Of a stretch of 64,000 nt of DNA, positions 32,859 to 43,101 are shown piece after piece; position 1 is the stretch's first letter, and each line of letters opens with the position of its first letter. Source of the DNA: Flavobacterium sp. M31R6 (lineage in GTDB: Bacteria; Bacteroidota; Bacteroidia; Flavobacteriales; Flavobacteriaceae). The notes under the pieces are model-generated. The model did no database searches, had not been told where the DNA came from, and saw only the letters and a list, made by a program, of their open reading frames with translations. The position numbers and the translations under genes are program-made. The stretch lies in assembly GCF_013284035.1 (NCBI RefSeq), contig NZ_CP054141.1, forward strand, positions 4,278,001 to 4,342,000. Reading direction: 5' to 3'.

Positions 32859-35294
32859 ATGTTAAAAAATTGGACTAATATATTTTTATATCACATCAGG
32901 AACAACAAGCTTTTTACGGCTTTAAATATTTTGGGTTTGAGCATTGGAATAGCAGGATTGATTTTTGCTACTTTATATTGGAATGACGAACACAATTACA
33001 ACGATTGGAATCCTGAAAAAGAAAATGTTTATCAGGCATTGAGCGTAGTTGGCAAGGATATGATTTGGCCGAATAACTTAGCTAGTTATGAGCCTTATTT
33101 CAAAAAAGAAATTAAAGAACTTGATTCGTACTGTTATTTTGAAAATTGGTATTCAAATAAAATCATTAAGCACAAAGACAAAAAAGGCATTTTTACGATA
33201 ACCAATACCCAAAAAAACTTTTTTGACTTTTTTCCTTTTGAATTTATAAAAGGAAACAGTAAAACTGCTTTAAATGATGAAAATAGCATTGCGCTTTCCG
33301 AAGAGGCTGCAACCAAACTTTTTGGCACAGAAAACCCAATCGGAAAGGAAGTTTCATATTCAGATAAAAAGCTGATAGTTCGAGGTGTTTATACTATTCC
33401 AGGCAAATCATCCCTTGCTCCTCAAGCTTTAACTTGTTTATTAGATGCACGATTAAAAGACGACTACGACCAGTGGGGAAATTTCAATTATGGTTTAATG
33501 CTCAAAATTAAAAATCCAAATAATAAAGTTGTTGTTATACGAAAAATGGAACAGTTACTTTATATGAATAGAACTGTAAAATGGGCCAAAGAAGAAGGTA
33601 TTACTCCCAAAGAATGGAATGAAAAAAATGGTTCAGAAAACACAAAAATAATATTAGAACCATTAAAGGACGCAAGGTTACATTCCATAGTTGACGGCTA
33701 TGCAGAAGGCAGAGGCAATTATCAGTTTTTGATGATTATGATGGGGCTATCGGTTTTAATATTAATCCTGTCTGTTTTTAATTATGTCAATTTGGCTACT
33801 GCCAATGCAATAAAAAGAGCCAAAGAAGTAGGTGTCCGAAAAATTTCAGGTGCATCAAAAAGCAATATTGTACTGCAGTTTCTTTTTGAAATTGTGCTGA
33901 TTACTTTCTTTTCCTTACTCTTATCGCTGGCAATTGTGGAGTTATCGCTGCCTTATTATAATGAATTTTTAGAAAAAAAATTAATAATCTATGGCAGTCA
34001 GTTTTATTATGAATTAGTAATCATTTTTATCTTAACAGTGATTATTGCCGGAATATTCCCTGCCATTTATGTTTCCAATTTTGAAGCTCTGAAAGTATTA
34101 AAAGGCAACTTTGGGCGAAGTAAAGGTGGTGTTTGGCTACGCAACGGAATGCTGATTTTTCAATTTGCTATTGCTTCCTTTTTTATCATTGGATCTTATA
34201 TTGTATATGAACAAGTACATTTTTTGAGCACCAGAGAGCTAGGCTTTAAAGGTGAGCAAGTTCTTCAAATAAAATACAGAAAACCCGATTTTGATTTTAA
34301 AGATAAAAATATATCTGAAAAATTATTCACCAGATACCAAACCCTCAAACAAGAAATTGCCAAGATTAATGGCGTTACGCAAGTGGCCACAGGAGCTTTC
34401 TCGTTTGGAAACAGTGATAATTCGTCTTCCAGTTTTACTTATCATGACATCAATATTCAAGGTCAAAATATGGCTGTTGATTTTGGAATGCTCGAAATGT
34501 TAAAGATAAAAATGGCTCAAGGACGTTATTTAGACAACCGCATTTCATCAGATACTATTGATGCAGTAATGGTCAATGAAGCAGCTTTGAAATTGATGAA
34601 AGAAAAAAGTCCAATTGGAAAAATCGTCAATTGGAATGGCAACAAACTCAAGATTATTGGGATTGTAAAAGATTTTAATTTTGGGGGACCAAAAGCTGAA
34701 ATTCCTCCAATGGTATTTTTCCATCTCAAAACAATAGATTGGATGAATATGAATGTCAATAACATATTTGTGAAAGTGAATCCCAATGAAATAGAAAACA
34801 CCATTCCGGCTCTCGAAAAATTCTGGGCTAAAAACATAGATTCTGATTATCCGTTCAATTATGACTTTGTTGATAAAGCGTATGCGCGGACATACAAGGA
34901 ATTTGTAAATCAAAAAAACTTGTTTTCATTACTGAATATTGTGGTTATTCTGATTGCCTTGTTCGGATTATTTGCCTTGGCCTCCTATTCGATAGAAAGA
35001 CGAATGAAAGAAATTGCCATTAGAAAAACACTCGGTGCAGAAACCACTGTTTTGCTAAAAGAATTATCCAAACAATATATTGTTTTTTGTGTAATTGGAT
35101 TTCTGATTGCAGTATTCCCAGGGTATTATTTACTCAACAAATGGCTGGAAAATTTTGTTTTTAGAATAGACATGACGGTATTCCCATTCGTTTTTGGATT
35201 CATACTATTATTAGTTTTAACACTGATAATTGTGCTATCAAGAGCGTATCAGGCAACAAAAACAGATGTTTTGAAATATTTGAAATACGAATAA
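32859..35294 (+). CDS. FtsX/MacB-like ABC permease, first copy
   Basis: An 811-residue protein with an N-terminal helix (FTALNILGLSIGIAGLIFATLYW), a large periplasmic MacB_PCD-type domain, a central helix group (about 290-360 and 380-440) and a C-terminal group of three helices (about 685-805) ending in the conserved YQATKTDVLKYLKYE. It is a pair-forming permease of the MacB-type efflux machine. The gene at 35342 encodes a close paralogue, most alike in the membrane parts. Two FtsX domains appear per polypeptide, a common Bacteroidota layout. Substrate unknown. Confidence 0.88.
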   Translation: MLKNWTNIFLYHIRNNKLFTALNILGLSIGIAGLIFATLYWNDEHNYNDWNPEKENVYQALSVVGKDMIWPNNLASYEPYFKKEIKELDSYCYFENWYSNKIIKHKDKKGIFTITNTQKNFFDFFPFEFIKGNSKTALNDENSIALSEEAATKLFGTENPIGKEVSYSDKKLIVRGVYTIPGKSSLAPQALTCLLDARLKDDYDQWGNFNYGLMLKIKNPNNKVVVIRKMEQLLYMNRTVKWAKEEGITPKEWNEKNGSENTKIILEPLKDARLHSIVDGYAEGRGNYQFLMIMMGLSVLILILSVFNYVNLATANAIKRAKEVGVRKISGASKSNIVLQFLFEIVLITFFSLLLSLAIVELSLPYYNEFLEKKLIIYGSQFYYELVIIFILTVIIAGIFPAIYVSNFEALKVLKGNFGRSKGGVWLRNGMLIFQFAIASFFIIGSYIVYEQVHFLSTRELGFKGEQVLQIKYRKPDFDFKDKNISEKLFTRYQTLKQEIAKINGVTQVATGAFSFGNSDNSSSSFTYHDINIQGQNMAVDFGMLEMLKIKMAQGRYLDNRISSDTIDAVMVNEAALKLMKEKSPIGKIVNWNGNKLKIIGIVKDFNFGGPKAEIPPMVFFHLKTIDWMNMNVNNIFVKVNPNEIENTIPALEKFWAKNIDSDYPFNYDFVDKAYARTYKEFVNQKNLFSLLNIVVILIALFGLFALASYSIERRMKEIAIRKTLGAETTVLLKELSKQYIVFCVIGFLIAVFPGYYLLNKWLENFVFRIDMTVFPFVFGFILLLVLTLIIVLSRAYQATKTDVLKYLKYE

Positions 35295-35341
35295 ACACAA
35301 AGAATTCATGTTTTTTTTACAATTAACCTATAATTTCAAAT

Positions 35342-37759
35342 ATGTTATTAAACTATATAAAAATATTTATCTACCATTTAAAGCAAAACAAACTGTTTTC
35401 ATTTCTGAATGTTTCGGGATTGGCGATAGGAATTGCAGGATTGATTTTCGCGTTGCTGTATTGGAATGACGAACAAAGCTATAACGATTGGAATCCTGAA
35501 AAAGAAAAAGTTTATCAAGTTTTAGTTCAATTGACTGATATGCCGGTTTTTTCAGATTGTTCTTTATTTCTAAAACCTGTTTTAGATAAAGACTCCAATG
35601 TCGAAACAGTATTGTATGCTGACAGTTGGTATCAAAAGGATAAAATTATTTACAATGGAAAGAAAGAATTAGTCGATAAAATCATCAATGTACAGCATAA
35701 TTTCTTTTCTTTTTTTCCATTCAAAATCATAAATGGAGATGCTATTTCGGCCATAAAAGATGATTCCAGCATTGCCATTTCTGATGTAATTGCCAAAAGA
35801 GTTTTTGGTAATGAAAACCCAATCGGAAAACAAATAAAATGTCTTGACCAAATGTTTGTTGTGCGTGCCGTATATCACATTCCAGGGAATTCATCAATCG
35901 CTCCAAATGTCATAATGAATAAAATGGAGAAATTGGTGACTTCAGGTATGACAGCTCCATTTGCTTTCAAACTTTTGCTAAAAATTAAAGATCCATCAAA
36001 AATTGAACATACGCGAAAGAGCCTAGAAAACAAATATAATGGCGATTTCATTAAAAGAATTGCGAAACTAGAGGGCTTTACTCCAAACGAAATGGCTAAA
36101 AAAATAGGGCATTTTACCGTTGTCATGGAACCACTCTCAAAAGCAAGATTACATTCGATAACAGATGGTTATCCGGAAGGGCGAGGCAATTATCAATTTT
36201 TATTAATTATGATGAGTTTATCAGTTTTGATTCTCATTTTATCCATTGTCAATTATATCAATTTGGCTACTGCCAATGCCATAAAACGTGCGAAAGAAGT
36301 GGGAGTACGTAAAATCGTAGGGGCATCAAGAGGTAATATTATTACACAATTTATTTTTGAGACTATTATCATAAGCTCACTTTCAATTTTATTGGCTTTA
36401 GTGATCGTAGAATTGACTTTGCCGTATTACAATGATTTTTTAGGTAAAAACTTGATAATGATTGGAGGTCAATTTTATCTACAGTTAATTCTAATTTTCA
36501 TCATTATTATTTTGGCAGCAGGGATATTTCCAGCGGTGTACGTTTCCAATTTTGAAACACTTAAAGTGTTAAAGGGGAATTTTGGAAGAAGCAAAAGCGG
36601 CGTTTGGCTGCGCAACGGAATGCTGGTTTTTCAGTTTGCCATTGCCTCTTTTTTCATTATTGGATCCTATATTGTATATCAGCAAATTAAATACTTAAAC
36701 AATAAAGACCTTGGTTTTAAAGGAGACCAAGTGATTTCCGTATGTTTAAACTTTCCAAATTCAGACTATGAAGTAGAAAACGTTGGACAAAATATTTACA
36801 ACAAATACAATACTATAAAACAAGAATTAACCAAAATAAATGGGATTGAACAAATTTCAACAGGTCTCATTTCTTTTGATGGTTCGGATAATTCGATCGC
36901 GCCAGTTTTATTTAACGATGAACTCTTTAAAGAGCGGAGCATTGCTTTTGACTTTGGAATGTTTGAAGTACTGAATATAAAAGTAGTAAAAGGGAGGGAT
37001 TTTGACAGAAAACTAGCTTCTGATACCATTAATTCAGTTATAATAAACGAAACTGCTCTAAAATTAATGAAGATTAAAAATCCACTTGGAGCAGAAATTC
37101 GAATAAATAATAAAAAATTAAAAATAATTGGTGTTGTTAAGGATTTCAACTTATTAAGTCCTGAAGTAAAAGTACCACCAATTGTTTTTTGTCATCTCAA
37201 AACGATGAATATAGCAGGAAATATAGACAAAGTTTTCATAAAGCTGAATTCTGACAATGTGGAAAACACTATTGCTAATATTGAAAAATTATGGGCCACA
37301 TTCGATACTGAGCATCCATTTAAATATGATTTTGTAGATAAACAGTATGCCAGAACTTATGAAAGTTACGTAAAACAGAAGAACCTTTTTTCATTGCTGA
37401 ATGTAGTTGTAATTGGTATTGCGCTTTTTGGATTGCTTGCGTTGGCTTCCTATTCGATACAAAGACGCATGAAAGAAATTGCCATTAGAAAAACGCTTGG
37501 TGCCGAAACCAATACTTTGTTGAAAGAATTGTCAAAACAGTACATTTTATATTGCATCATCGGTTTTCTACTTGCATTATTTCCAGTGTATTATTTACTG
37601 AACAAATGGCTTGAAAATTTCTCTTTTAGAATAGATATGACTGTATTGCCATTCGTTTTCGGATTTATAATATTGTTGGTTTTAACATTGATAATTGTGC
37701 TGTCAAGAGCGTATCAGGCAACCAAAACAGACGTTTTGAAATATTTGAAATATGAATAA
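35342..37759 (+). CDS. FtsX/MacB-like ABC permease, second copy
   Basis: An 805-residue paralogue of the preceding permease with the same order: N-terminal helix (FLNVSGLAIGIAGLIFALLYW), periplasmic domain, central membrane group, C-terminal membrane group and identical last residues YQATKTDVLKYLKYE. The periplasmic domains differ most, suggesting separate substrates or a heterodimer. It starts 47 nt after the first copy and overlaps the TolC-family gene by 8 nt. Tandem duplication is the simple explanation. Confidence 0.88.
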   Translation: MLLNYIKIFIYHLKQNKLFSFLNVSGLAIGIAGLIFALLYWNDEQSYNDWNPEKEKVYQVLVQLTDMPVFSDCSLFLKPVLDKDSNVETVLYADSWYQKDKIIYNGKKELVDKIINVQHNFFSFFPFKIINGDAISAIKDDSSIAISDVIAKRVFGNENPIGKQIKCLDQMFVVRAVYHIPGNSSIAPNVIMNKMEKLVTSGMTAPFAFKLLLKIKDPSKIEHTRKSLENKYNGDFIKRIAKLEGFTPNEMAKKIGHFTVVMEPLSKARLHSITDGYPEGRGNYQFLLIMMSLSVLILILSIVNYINLATANAIKRAKEVGVRKIVGASRGNIITQFIFETIIISSLSILLALVIVELTLPYYNDFLGKNLIMIGGQFYLQLILIFIIIILAAGIFPAVYVSNFETLKVLKGNFGRSKSGVWLRNGMLVFQFAIASFFIIGSYIVYQQIKYLNNKDLGFKGDQVISVCLNFPNSDYEVENVGQNIYNKYNTIKQELTKINGIEQISTGLISFDGSDNSIAPVLFNDELFKERSIAFDFGMFEVLNIKVVKGRDFDRKLASDTINSVIINETALKLMKIKNPLGAEIRINNKKLKIIGVVKDFNLLSPEVKVPPIVFCHLKTMNIAGNIDKVFIKLNSDNVENTIANIEKLWATFDTEHPFKYDFVDKQYARTYESYVKQKNLFSLLNVVVIGIALFGLLALASYSIQRRMKEIAIRKTLGAETNTLLKELSKQYILYCIIGFLLALFPVYYLLNKWLENFSFRIDMTVLPFVFGFIILLVLTLIIVLSRAYQATKTDVLKYLKYE

Positions 37760-39056
37760 TAAAAACTTTTTGACAATAGTCTTCCTACTATTTTGTGCTT
37801 TGGCAAGCGGGCAGGGAAACTCCTGGTCGCTCACAAAGTGCATAGATATGGCCTTGCAGAATAATCTCGAAATAAAAATCAGACAGCTTGAAATAAAAAG
37901 AACTCAAAAATCACAAAATTCAGTTTTAAACCGAATGTTACCCGTTGTCAATTTATACGGAGAACAAGGGTATAATTTTGGATCAAGTATTGACCCTTCA
38001 ACTAACGGAAGGGTAAGCTCTAATTTTCAAAATGATAATTTCTATCTCAATGCCAAAACAAATCTGATTGATTTTAATGCTTTTGCAAATGCAAAAAAAG
38101 ACAAAATCAATATTGAACTCGCCAAAGCAGAGAAAGAAGTGATTGAAAATGAATATAAATTGCAGCTTTTGGAAAGTTATTATCAGGCGCTTTATACGCA
38201 GGAATTATTGAAAATTCAAAAAGAGCAACTCAAACAAGCAACTTTAAACTTAGAAAGAGTGACCAAAGAAGTTGCCATTGGGAGCAAGCCCCAAAGTGAT
38301 TTGTATGATATGCAATTGAGCTTTTCGGAAGAAGAAAACCGAAATTTAGAAACCGAACAGTTATACGGAATAAAAAAAACACAGTTGTTTCAACTGATGA
38401 ATGTTGTGGATGTTGTAATTGATGAAGTGATTTTGGAACCTTATCTGAAAGAAAGACCAGCTTATATTGCTGAAAGTACGTCCTACAATCCTAAAATAAA
38501 GTTTGCTGAACTCAATTACCAAAGCAGTTTAAAATCAATAGGTTTGGAAAGGGCCAATAATTTGCCCGTATTGTCAGCCTATTATGGGTTTTCTACTTTT
38601 TATTATAAAACGCTAAGTCAGGCAAACACAAACACTGATAGTTTTAATAATCAATTAGCCGACAATAAAAGCCAGCAAGTAGGCATCCAGTTGAACGTTC
38701 CTATTTTTAATGGCTTTAGAAACAACAAAAAAATCGATGCATCGAAAATTGAAAGCGAAAAGACAAAATTAGTCATAGAACAGGAAAAGCAACAGCTGGA
38801 TAAACAAGTGGCATTGGAAGAACAAAACAAAAAGAATTATTTGCAAATTCAGAATAAGTGGATGGAGAAGCTGCGATATGCCAAAGCCTCCCTAACCACT
38901 ACTCAAGCCAAATTTGCCAGCGGAAAAATAGAAGCCATTGTATATTCATCAGTGAAAAATCAATTTCTTTCAGCAGAATATGAAGTTTTAAAAAATAACC
39001 TTCAACTGCAATATATTGACTTGAAAATCAATTTATTGAAAACAAATCATTTATAA
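37752..39056 (+). CDS. TolC-family outer-membrane efflux protein
   Basis: A 434-residue protein with signal peptide MNNKNFLTIVFLLFCALASGQ. The typical TolC-family helical repeats are visible: SLTKCIDMALQNNLEIKIRQLEIKR near the start, then long helices (KLQLLESYYQALYTQELLKIQKEQLKQATLNLERV) and a mirrored second half (VGIQLNVPIFNGFRNNKKIDASKIESEKTKL). It forms the outer-membrane duct for the adaptor/permease complex. Final gene of the efflux operon; a hairpin terminator lies 100 nt downstream. Confidence 0.85.
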   Translation: MNNKNFLTIVFLLFCALASGQGNSWSLTKCIDMALQNNLEIKIRQLEIKRTQKSQNSVLNRMLPVVNLYGEQGYNFGSSIDPSTNGRVSSNFQNDNFYLNAKTNLIDFNAFANAKKDKINIELAKAEKEVIENEYKLQLLESYYQALYTQELLKIQKEQLKQATLNLERVTKEVAIGSKPQSDLYDMQLSFSEEENRNLETEQLYGIKKTQLFQLMNVVDVVIDEVILEPYLKERPAYIAESTSYNPKIKFAELNYQSSLKSIGLERANNLPVLSAYYGFSTFYYKTLSQANTNTDSFNNQLADNKSQQVGIQLNVPIFNGFRNNKKIDASKIESEKTKLVIEQEKQQLDKQVALEEQNKKNYLQIQNKWMEKLRYAKASLTTTQAKFASGKIEAIVYSSVKNQFLSAEYEVLKNNLQLQYIDLKINLLKTNHL

Positions 39057-39156
39057 AATGAAAACTAAAATTAAAAGCATTTACAATTTAAATTGTTAAC
39101 GCCAACTTGTTTCAATCCTACAAGAAATGGTTTATAAATGATAGTGTATGGCCCAC

Positions 39157-39187
39157 AAAACTTCTCAATTCCTTGAGAAGTTTTTTT
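39157..39187 (+). terminator. Terminator of the efflux operon
   Basis: AAAACTTCTCAA (39157-39168) / TTGAGAAGTTTT (39173-39184) plus T-run. It is preceded by GCCCACA, as at 22358, but lacks the long repeat there. Confidence 0.75.
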
Positions 39188-39297
39188 AGATTGCAAAGTA
39201 CAGTAGTGGGACGATACCGGCAAAAAGCCTAATCTTTCTGCTCCAAAAAATTATAAGTGAATGCACATGGCATGAAGTGCCTATAGCCATCTTAATT

Positions 39298-40755
39298 TTA
39301 CGCCTCTTTTCTCTTCAGACACCTTCCTCTCGGCTCATCACCCTCATGAAGTACAATTTCGGAATGCAGGAATTGTGCGGCTTCTGCTGAATCTTTCACT
39401 TTGACAGCAGAGCGCTTTAACATTTCTGATTCAAACTCATTTAATACACTTTCCCTCAGTCCGGCTTTTCGCCATTGGGATAAAGGCCTGCACCCTCTTG
39501 TGATCCCTCGCGCCAGCGTAAGCGCATCCAGCACCGCCTGATTCGCCCCCTGACCTTTAAACGGACTCATTGGATGAGCCGCATCTCCAATCAGAGTCGC
39601 TTGTCCCGATTTCTGCAACAATTCTGAATCGAGTAATTCTCGATCATACACAGGATAACCAGAAATCTGAGCTTCGAGAGTAGCCGTTAAAATCTGAGGA
39701 ATGGGATCGTGCCATTGCGTTCTGTGACACGCTTCTTCCTTGAGTGCTTTAGTTCCCTGAGCGCTTAACGCCTTAGCCTCTTCTTCCGGCATAGGAAAGC
39801 TAAGTTGCCACATCACCGAGTCTGATGTATAAGGCATTATGTAGATTCGCTCATTTCCATTGGCGGTTTGAAATACAGTGGCCGAGTCCAGCAAAGAACT
39901 ATCAACACCTTCGAGAGCGCTCAAAGGGCAAATTCCCAATATCACAATACAACCTAAGTAACGCAATGGGGTAATATCCTCACCTATTAATAGTCTCCGC
40001 ACCGAACTGCGAATACCATCGGCTCCAACCACAAGATCCGCTTTGCAGGTCTTCATCTCCCCGTTTACTTGAAAACTTAAATTGACACCTTCACCCTCAC
40101 ATTCTTTAAAGTCAATTAACTGGTGTCCCCACTGTACAATATCATGTCCGCCGAGCTGATCAAGCAATGCTAAGCGCAAAGATTGTCTTGCAATATGTAC
40201 GTTTGTACGTTTCGGAGATGTTTTCACATCAGTCTGCATCCACTTTCTGATCCCCCATTCACCAATCACTTTTCCTTCTGTTGTATGCACCAGATGCCTT
40301 GTTGAAACCACCCCTTCTTCTAACGAGAAAACACCTAATCCCTCAATCGCTTTACTGGCTTGTTGCAAAGTGAGTCCGTAGCCCTGAGATCGGGCATCGA
40401 AGTGGTTATCGCGTTCATAAAGGGTAAAAGGGATTCCGCGGTGCAAACAGGCCACAGCCAAAGCCACACCTCCTATACCACCGCCAATAATAGCAACGTG
40501 TGGGTAGTTTTCTTTATCAACTATAGGATTACTGGCAGAATGAATTAACCCAGATCCGAAACAATTTAAGCATGAATTTAGGTGACTCTTAGGACGAACT
40601 GGAGTCGTCCCTTCTCCATTTGTTTTTTCAAATTGTTCGAGTTCCATCTGGTAGCGGAGTCTCACTTTCTTGCTGAGCCGTTGTTTCTTTTTGCCGTGTC
40701 CTTGACATTCCTGGCAAATAGTCCAGCTTACTCCTTCATTTTCCGCTTTTTTCAC
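39298..40755 (-). CDS. FAD-dependent monooxygenase with N-terminal zinc-ribbon-like motifs; probable import
   Basis: About 485 residues. The N-terminus carries CQECQGHG (15-22) and CLNCFGSG (62-69), spaced CxxCxGxG pairs like those of the DnaJ zinc-binding module. Residues 86-445 are a PHBH-type flavin monooxygenase: IIGGGIGGVALAVACL (FAD dinucleotide fold), LVVGADGIRSSVRR (DG motif) and LIGDAAHPMSPFKGQGANQAVLDAL (GD motif). It would hydroxylate an aromatic or related substrate with NAD(P)H and O2. The gene is visibly GC-richer than its neighbours, suggesting transfer from another phylum. The start at 40755 is GTG; an in-frame ATA further upstream could mark a lost ATG, so the N-terminus is uncertain. 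Confidence 0.75.
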   Translation of the reverse strand: MKKAENEGVSWTICQECQGHGKKKQRLSKKVRLRYQMELEQFEKTNGEGTTPVRPKSHLNSCLNCFGSGLIHSASNPIVDKENYPHVAIIGGGIGGVALAVACLHRGIPFTLYERDNHFDARSQGYGLTLQQASKAIEGLGVFSLEEGVVSTRHLVHTTEGKVIGEWGIRKWMQTDVKTSPKRTNVHIARQSLRLALLDQLGGHDIVQWGHQLIDFKECEGEGVNLSFQVNGEMKTCKADLVVGADGIRSSVRRLLIGEDITPLRYLGCIVILGICPLSALEGVDSSLLDSATVFQTANGNERIYIMPYTSDSVMWQLSFPMPEEEAKALSAQGTKALKEEACHRTQWHDPIPQILTATLEAQISGYPVYDRELLDSELLQKSGQATLIGDAAHPMSPFKGQGANQAVLDALTLARGITRGCRPLSQWRKAGLRESVLNEFESEMLKRSAVKVKDSAEAAQFLHSEIVLHEGDEPRGRCLKRKEA

Positions 40756-41123
40756 TTCCTCTTTTTTAACTTGATCTTGACTACTCGCTATGGAAAAAAT
40801 TTAATTGATACTAAACCAATAGCAAAGCAATGATTTCCAATTTTATAACTTCAATGTTATTTGACGGAATAAATTTATATTTTTCAGCGTTTTCACCTTT
40901 GTAACAGGTGCGCAAATTTAAGACAAAAGATCACCAGTACAAAACTACTTTAGAATTTACAGAGAAAACGCCAAACACAATTGAATTAGCTTGATTCGTA
41001 AGAAGCAAAAAACTTCTCAAGAAATTGAGAAGTTTTTGCTTTACATTTTTATAAGATTACTATTCTCCCAGTCTTGCTAAAGCCTTTTGTTTTGATTTTT
41101 TTATCACACCACCTGTCACTTGG
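40756..41123. other. Gene-free stretch with terminator
   Basis: This 368-bp stretch holds the terminator at 41008-41037 and AT-rich DNA upstream of the monooxygenase gene. No further gene or clear promoter was seen. Confidence 0.5.
41008..41037 (-). terminator. Terminator of the serine hydrolase gene
   Basis: AAAACTTCTCAA / TTGAGAAGTTTT stem with GAAA loop, 87 nt after the stop at 41124. It is the third copy of the same stem in the window. Confidence 0.65.
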
Positions 41124-42779
41124 TTATTTTATTAGTGCAGGCAAAATATATTCTTCCATCATTTTATCCACTTGTGGATGTCCGTAAGGTCTGTTGTAAG
41201 CCTTTGCAGTAATAACAATTGTTAAAGGCAAATCTTTAAAAATAAATATTTTGCTCCCGCCATTTCCTGCACAATAAAACGTTTCATAATTTTTTCCGTT
41301 TACCGTATATGTTTTGTTCCAAAATAAGTAACCGTAAAACTCATCCACTCTTTCAGGAATCTGGATTTGTCTTGTAAATGTTTTGTTTACCCATTCAGCT
41401 GGCAAAATTTGCTGTCCTTTCCATTGCCCTTTATTTTTATACAATTGTCCAATCTTTGCAAATTCCAACGAAGTCATTTGTAAACCACCTGCTGTATTAA
41501 CTACTTTTTGTGGTGTGTATTGCCATTGGTATTTATCAATATTTAAAGGCTTAAATAACTTTTTATCTGCGTATTCTTCTAATCCCTTTGGCACTGATTT
41601 ATTTAAAACATCGCCCAATAAAACTACCCCAGCCGTAAAATAATCCCATTGTTTGCCATTTGATTTAAAACTGTCCATAGGTAAGTCCAATGCAAACTTC
41701 ACCCAATTTTCGGTTGGGTACATATTATCTTCATTTCCTGGTGAATCGCTGTTTTGGTCTGAACCATCAAATGCAGAACTCATTGTCAATAAATCTTTCA
41801 ACTTTACAGTATCTTTTTTTATACTGTAATTTGAAAACTTAGTCAAATCGTAAAAAGAGTTTAATGTTTGGTTTTCATTTTTTATATATCCGTCTTTTAT
41901 AGCTATTCCCATCAATGCAGATGTAAAAGATTTTCCGACTGAACGGGTGTCGTGTAGTGTATTTCTATCAGCATTGTTGAAATATTCTTCCAACAAAAGT
42001 TTACCGTCTTTAATAATGACTATGCTTGTAATTGCTTTGAATGAATTTTCGGCAATGCTTTTATTAAGTGCTTCAATCTTCTTTTTATCATAATCTGAAT
42101 GTGATATTTCAAAACCGCTGTTAGTTGCAATGGGGTGAATCGCTATTTGTTTTGCCGTTATTTCTGGAGTATTAATTATTAAATCAAGTTTGCCTGATGC
42201 GATTAAATCTCCAACCATTGCTTCACTATTTTCATCCAATCTCACATAAGGTCGCAATTCCACTGTTAGTTTATGCGTTCCATTTGTTAATGCTTTTTCG
42301 CCACCATTGTTTTTAAATCTTTCGAATAAATAAATTGACCACCAATCACCGCCTGCTGTATCCGTAAATGGAACTCGAAATGTGGTAGTTGTACTTTTTC
42401 TTAATCCGCAACCGTGATGGATATTTTCTTTATAAATGAGGTTATTGTCTACGAAAAATGAAAATTGATAATTCCCTTTTAAATTAAGTTCGTCCTCCGT
42501 AAGTCCAGGAGCAAGTCGGTGCATATAATTTGTAATCGAGTTGTCCATAAAAACTCGAATGTTCAAATTACTTTCTTGCGTTAATTCGAATCTTGTCAAA
42601 AAGTCTGACTCCTTGTATTGTTCCAAAGGAATATTTCCATTCATAAAAGTCACCTTGCCGATATTATCTTTATGAATTTGGGTTTTTATTCCGTCAGTCT
42701 GAACAATGTCTTTGATTTGTCCAAATGAGGCAAACCAAGTAAGATTGCTAATTAAGATTAATACTGTAATTTGTTTCAT
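41124..42779 (-). CDS. Secreted serine hydrolase with extra N-terminal domain
   Basis: A 551-residue protein with signal peptide MKQITVLILISNLTWFASFGQ. Residues 25-215 are a beta-rich N-terminal domain of unknown family. Residues 230-551 form a beta-lactamase-like serine hydrolase: SVGKSFTSALMG with the SxxK serine-lysine pair (Ser281, Lys284), YSN-type motif replaced by a DYFTAGVVLLG region near 380, and CAGNGGSKIFIF at the position of the KTG triad. It would cleave esters or peptides outside the cytoplasm. Monocistronic; convergent to nothing; substrate unknown. Confidence 0.8.
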   Translation of the reverse strand: MKQITVLILISNLTWFASFGQIKDIVQTDGIKTQIHKDNIGKVTFMNGNIPLEQYKESDFLTRFELTQESNLNIRVFMDNSITNYMHRLAPGLTEDELNLKGNYQFSFFVDNNLIYKENIHHGCGLRKSTTTTFRVPFTDTAGGDWWSIYLFERFKNNGGEKALTNGTHKLTVELRPYVRLDENSEAMVGDLIASGKLDLIINTPEITAKQIAIHPIATNSGFEISHSDYDKKKIEALNKSIAENSFKAITSIVIIKDGKLLLEEYFNNADRNTLHDTRSVGKSFTSALMGIAIKDGYIKNENQTLNSFYDLTKFSNYSIKKDTVKLKDLLTMSSAFDGSDQNSDSPGNEDNMYPTENWVKFALDLPMDSFKSNGKQWDYFTAGVVLLGDVLNKSVPKGLEEYADKKLFKPLNIDKYQWQYTPQKVVNTAGGLQMTSLEFAKIGQLYKNKGQWKGQQILPAEWVNKTFTRQIQIPERVDEFYGYLFWNKTYTVNGKNYETFYCAGNGGSKIFIFKDLPLTIVITAKAYNRPYGHPQVDKMMEEYILPALIK

Positions 42780-43101
42780 TTGTTTTGAAGTTAATTTTTC
42801 CTGTTCGATTATTTTAGGATGTTGGCACTTAAATAAAAATCACATTCTCAACCCTATAGCCGTTACAAGTTGTGAAAATAAGTATTTTCTGTTAAACTTT
42901 TCTATTAAATTATTATTAACCCAAAAGCTATTATGAAAAAGTAAATTCTATGAGGGATGGAAATGGCATCCTTTTCTTTTCCTTCTTTAGGAAAAGAAAA
43001 GATACAATGGACAGCCCGACCTCGTTGCCCAAAATTGATGTTATGAAATCAAAATGTTGTGCAACGAGGTCATGCCAAAATTAAAATTATGGAGTTTTTT
43101 T
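42780..43101. other. Gene-free stretch with two strong hairpins
   Basis: This 322-bp stretch contains a 12-bp perfect hairpin at 42971-43001 and an 11-bp stem at 43018-43071 that encloses a smaller one. Both lie downstream of the Nudix regulator on the minus strand and may form its 3' end. No gene was found. Confidence 0.5.
43018..43071 (-). terminator. Nested hairpin downstream of the Nudix regulator
   Basis: GACCTCGTTGC at 43018-43028 pairs perfectly with GCAACGAGGTC at 43061-43071; an inner TTGAT / ATCAA stem sits in the loop. A second hairpin, CTTTTCTTTTCC / GGAAAAGAAAAG, follows at 42971-43001. It is likely a 3' end or a structured repeat. Confidence 0.45.
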
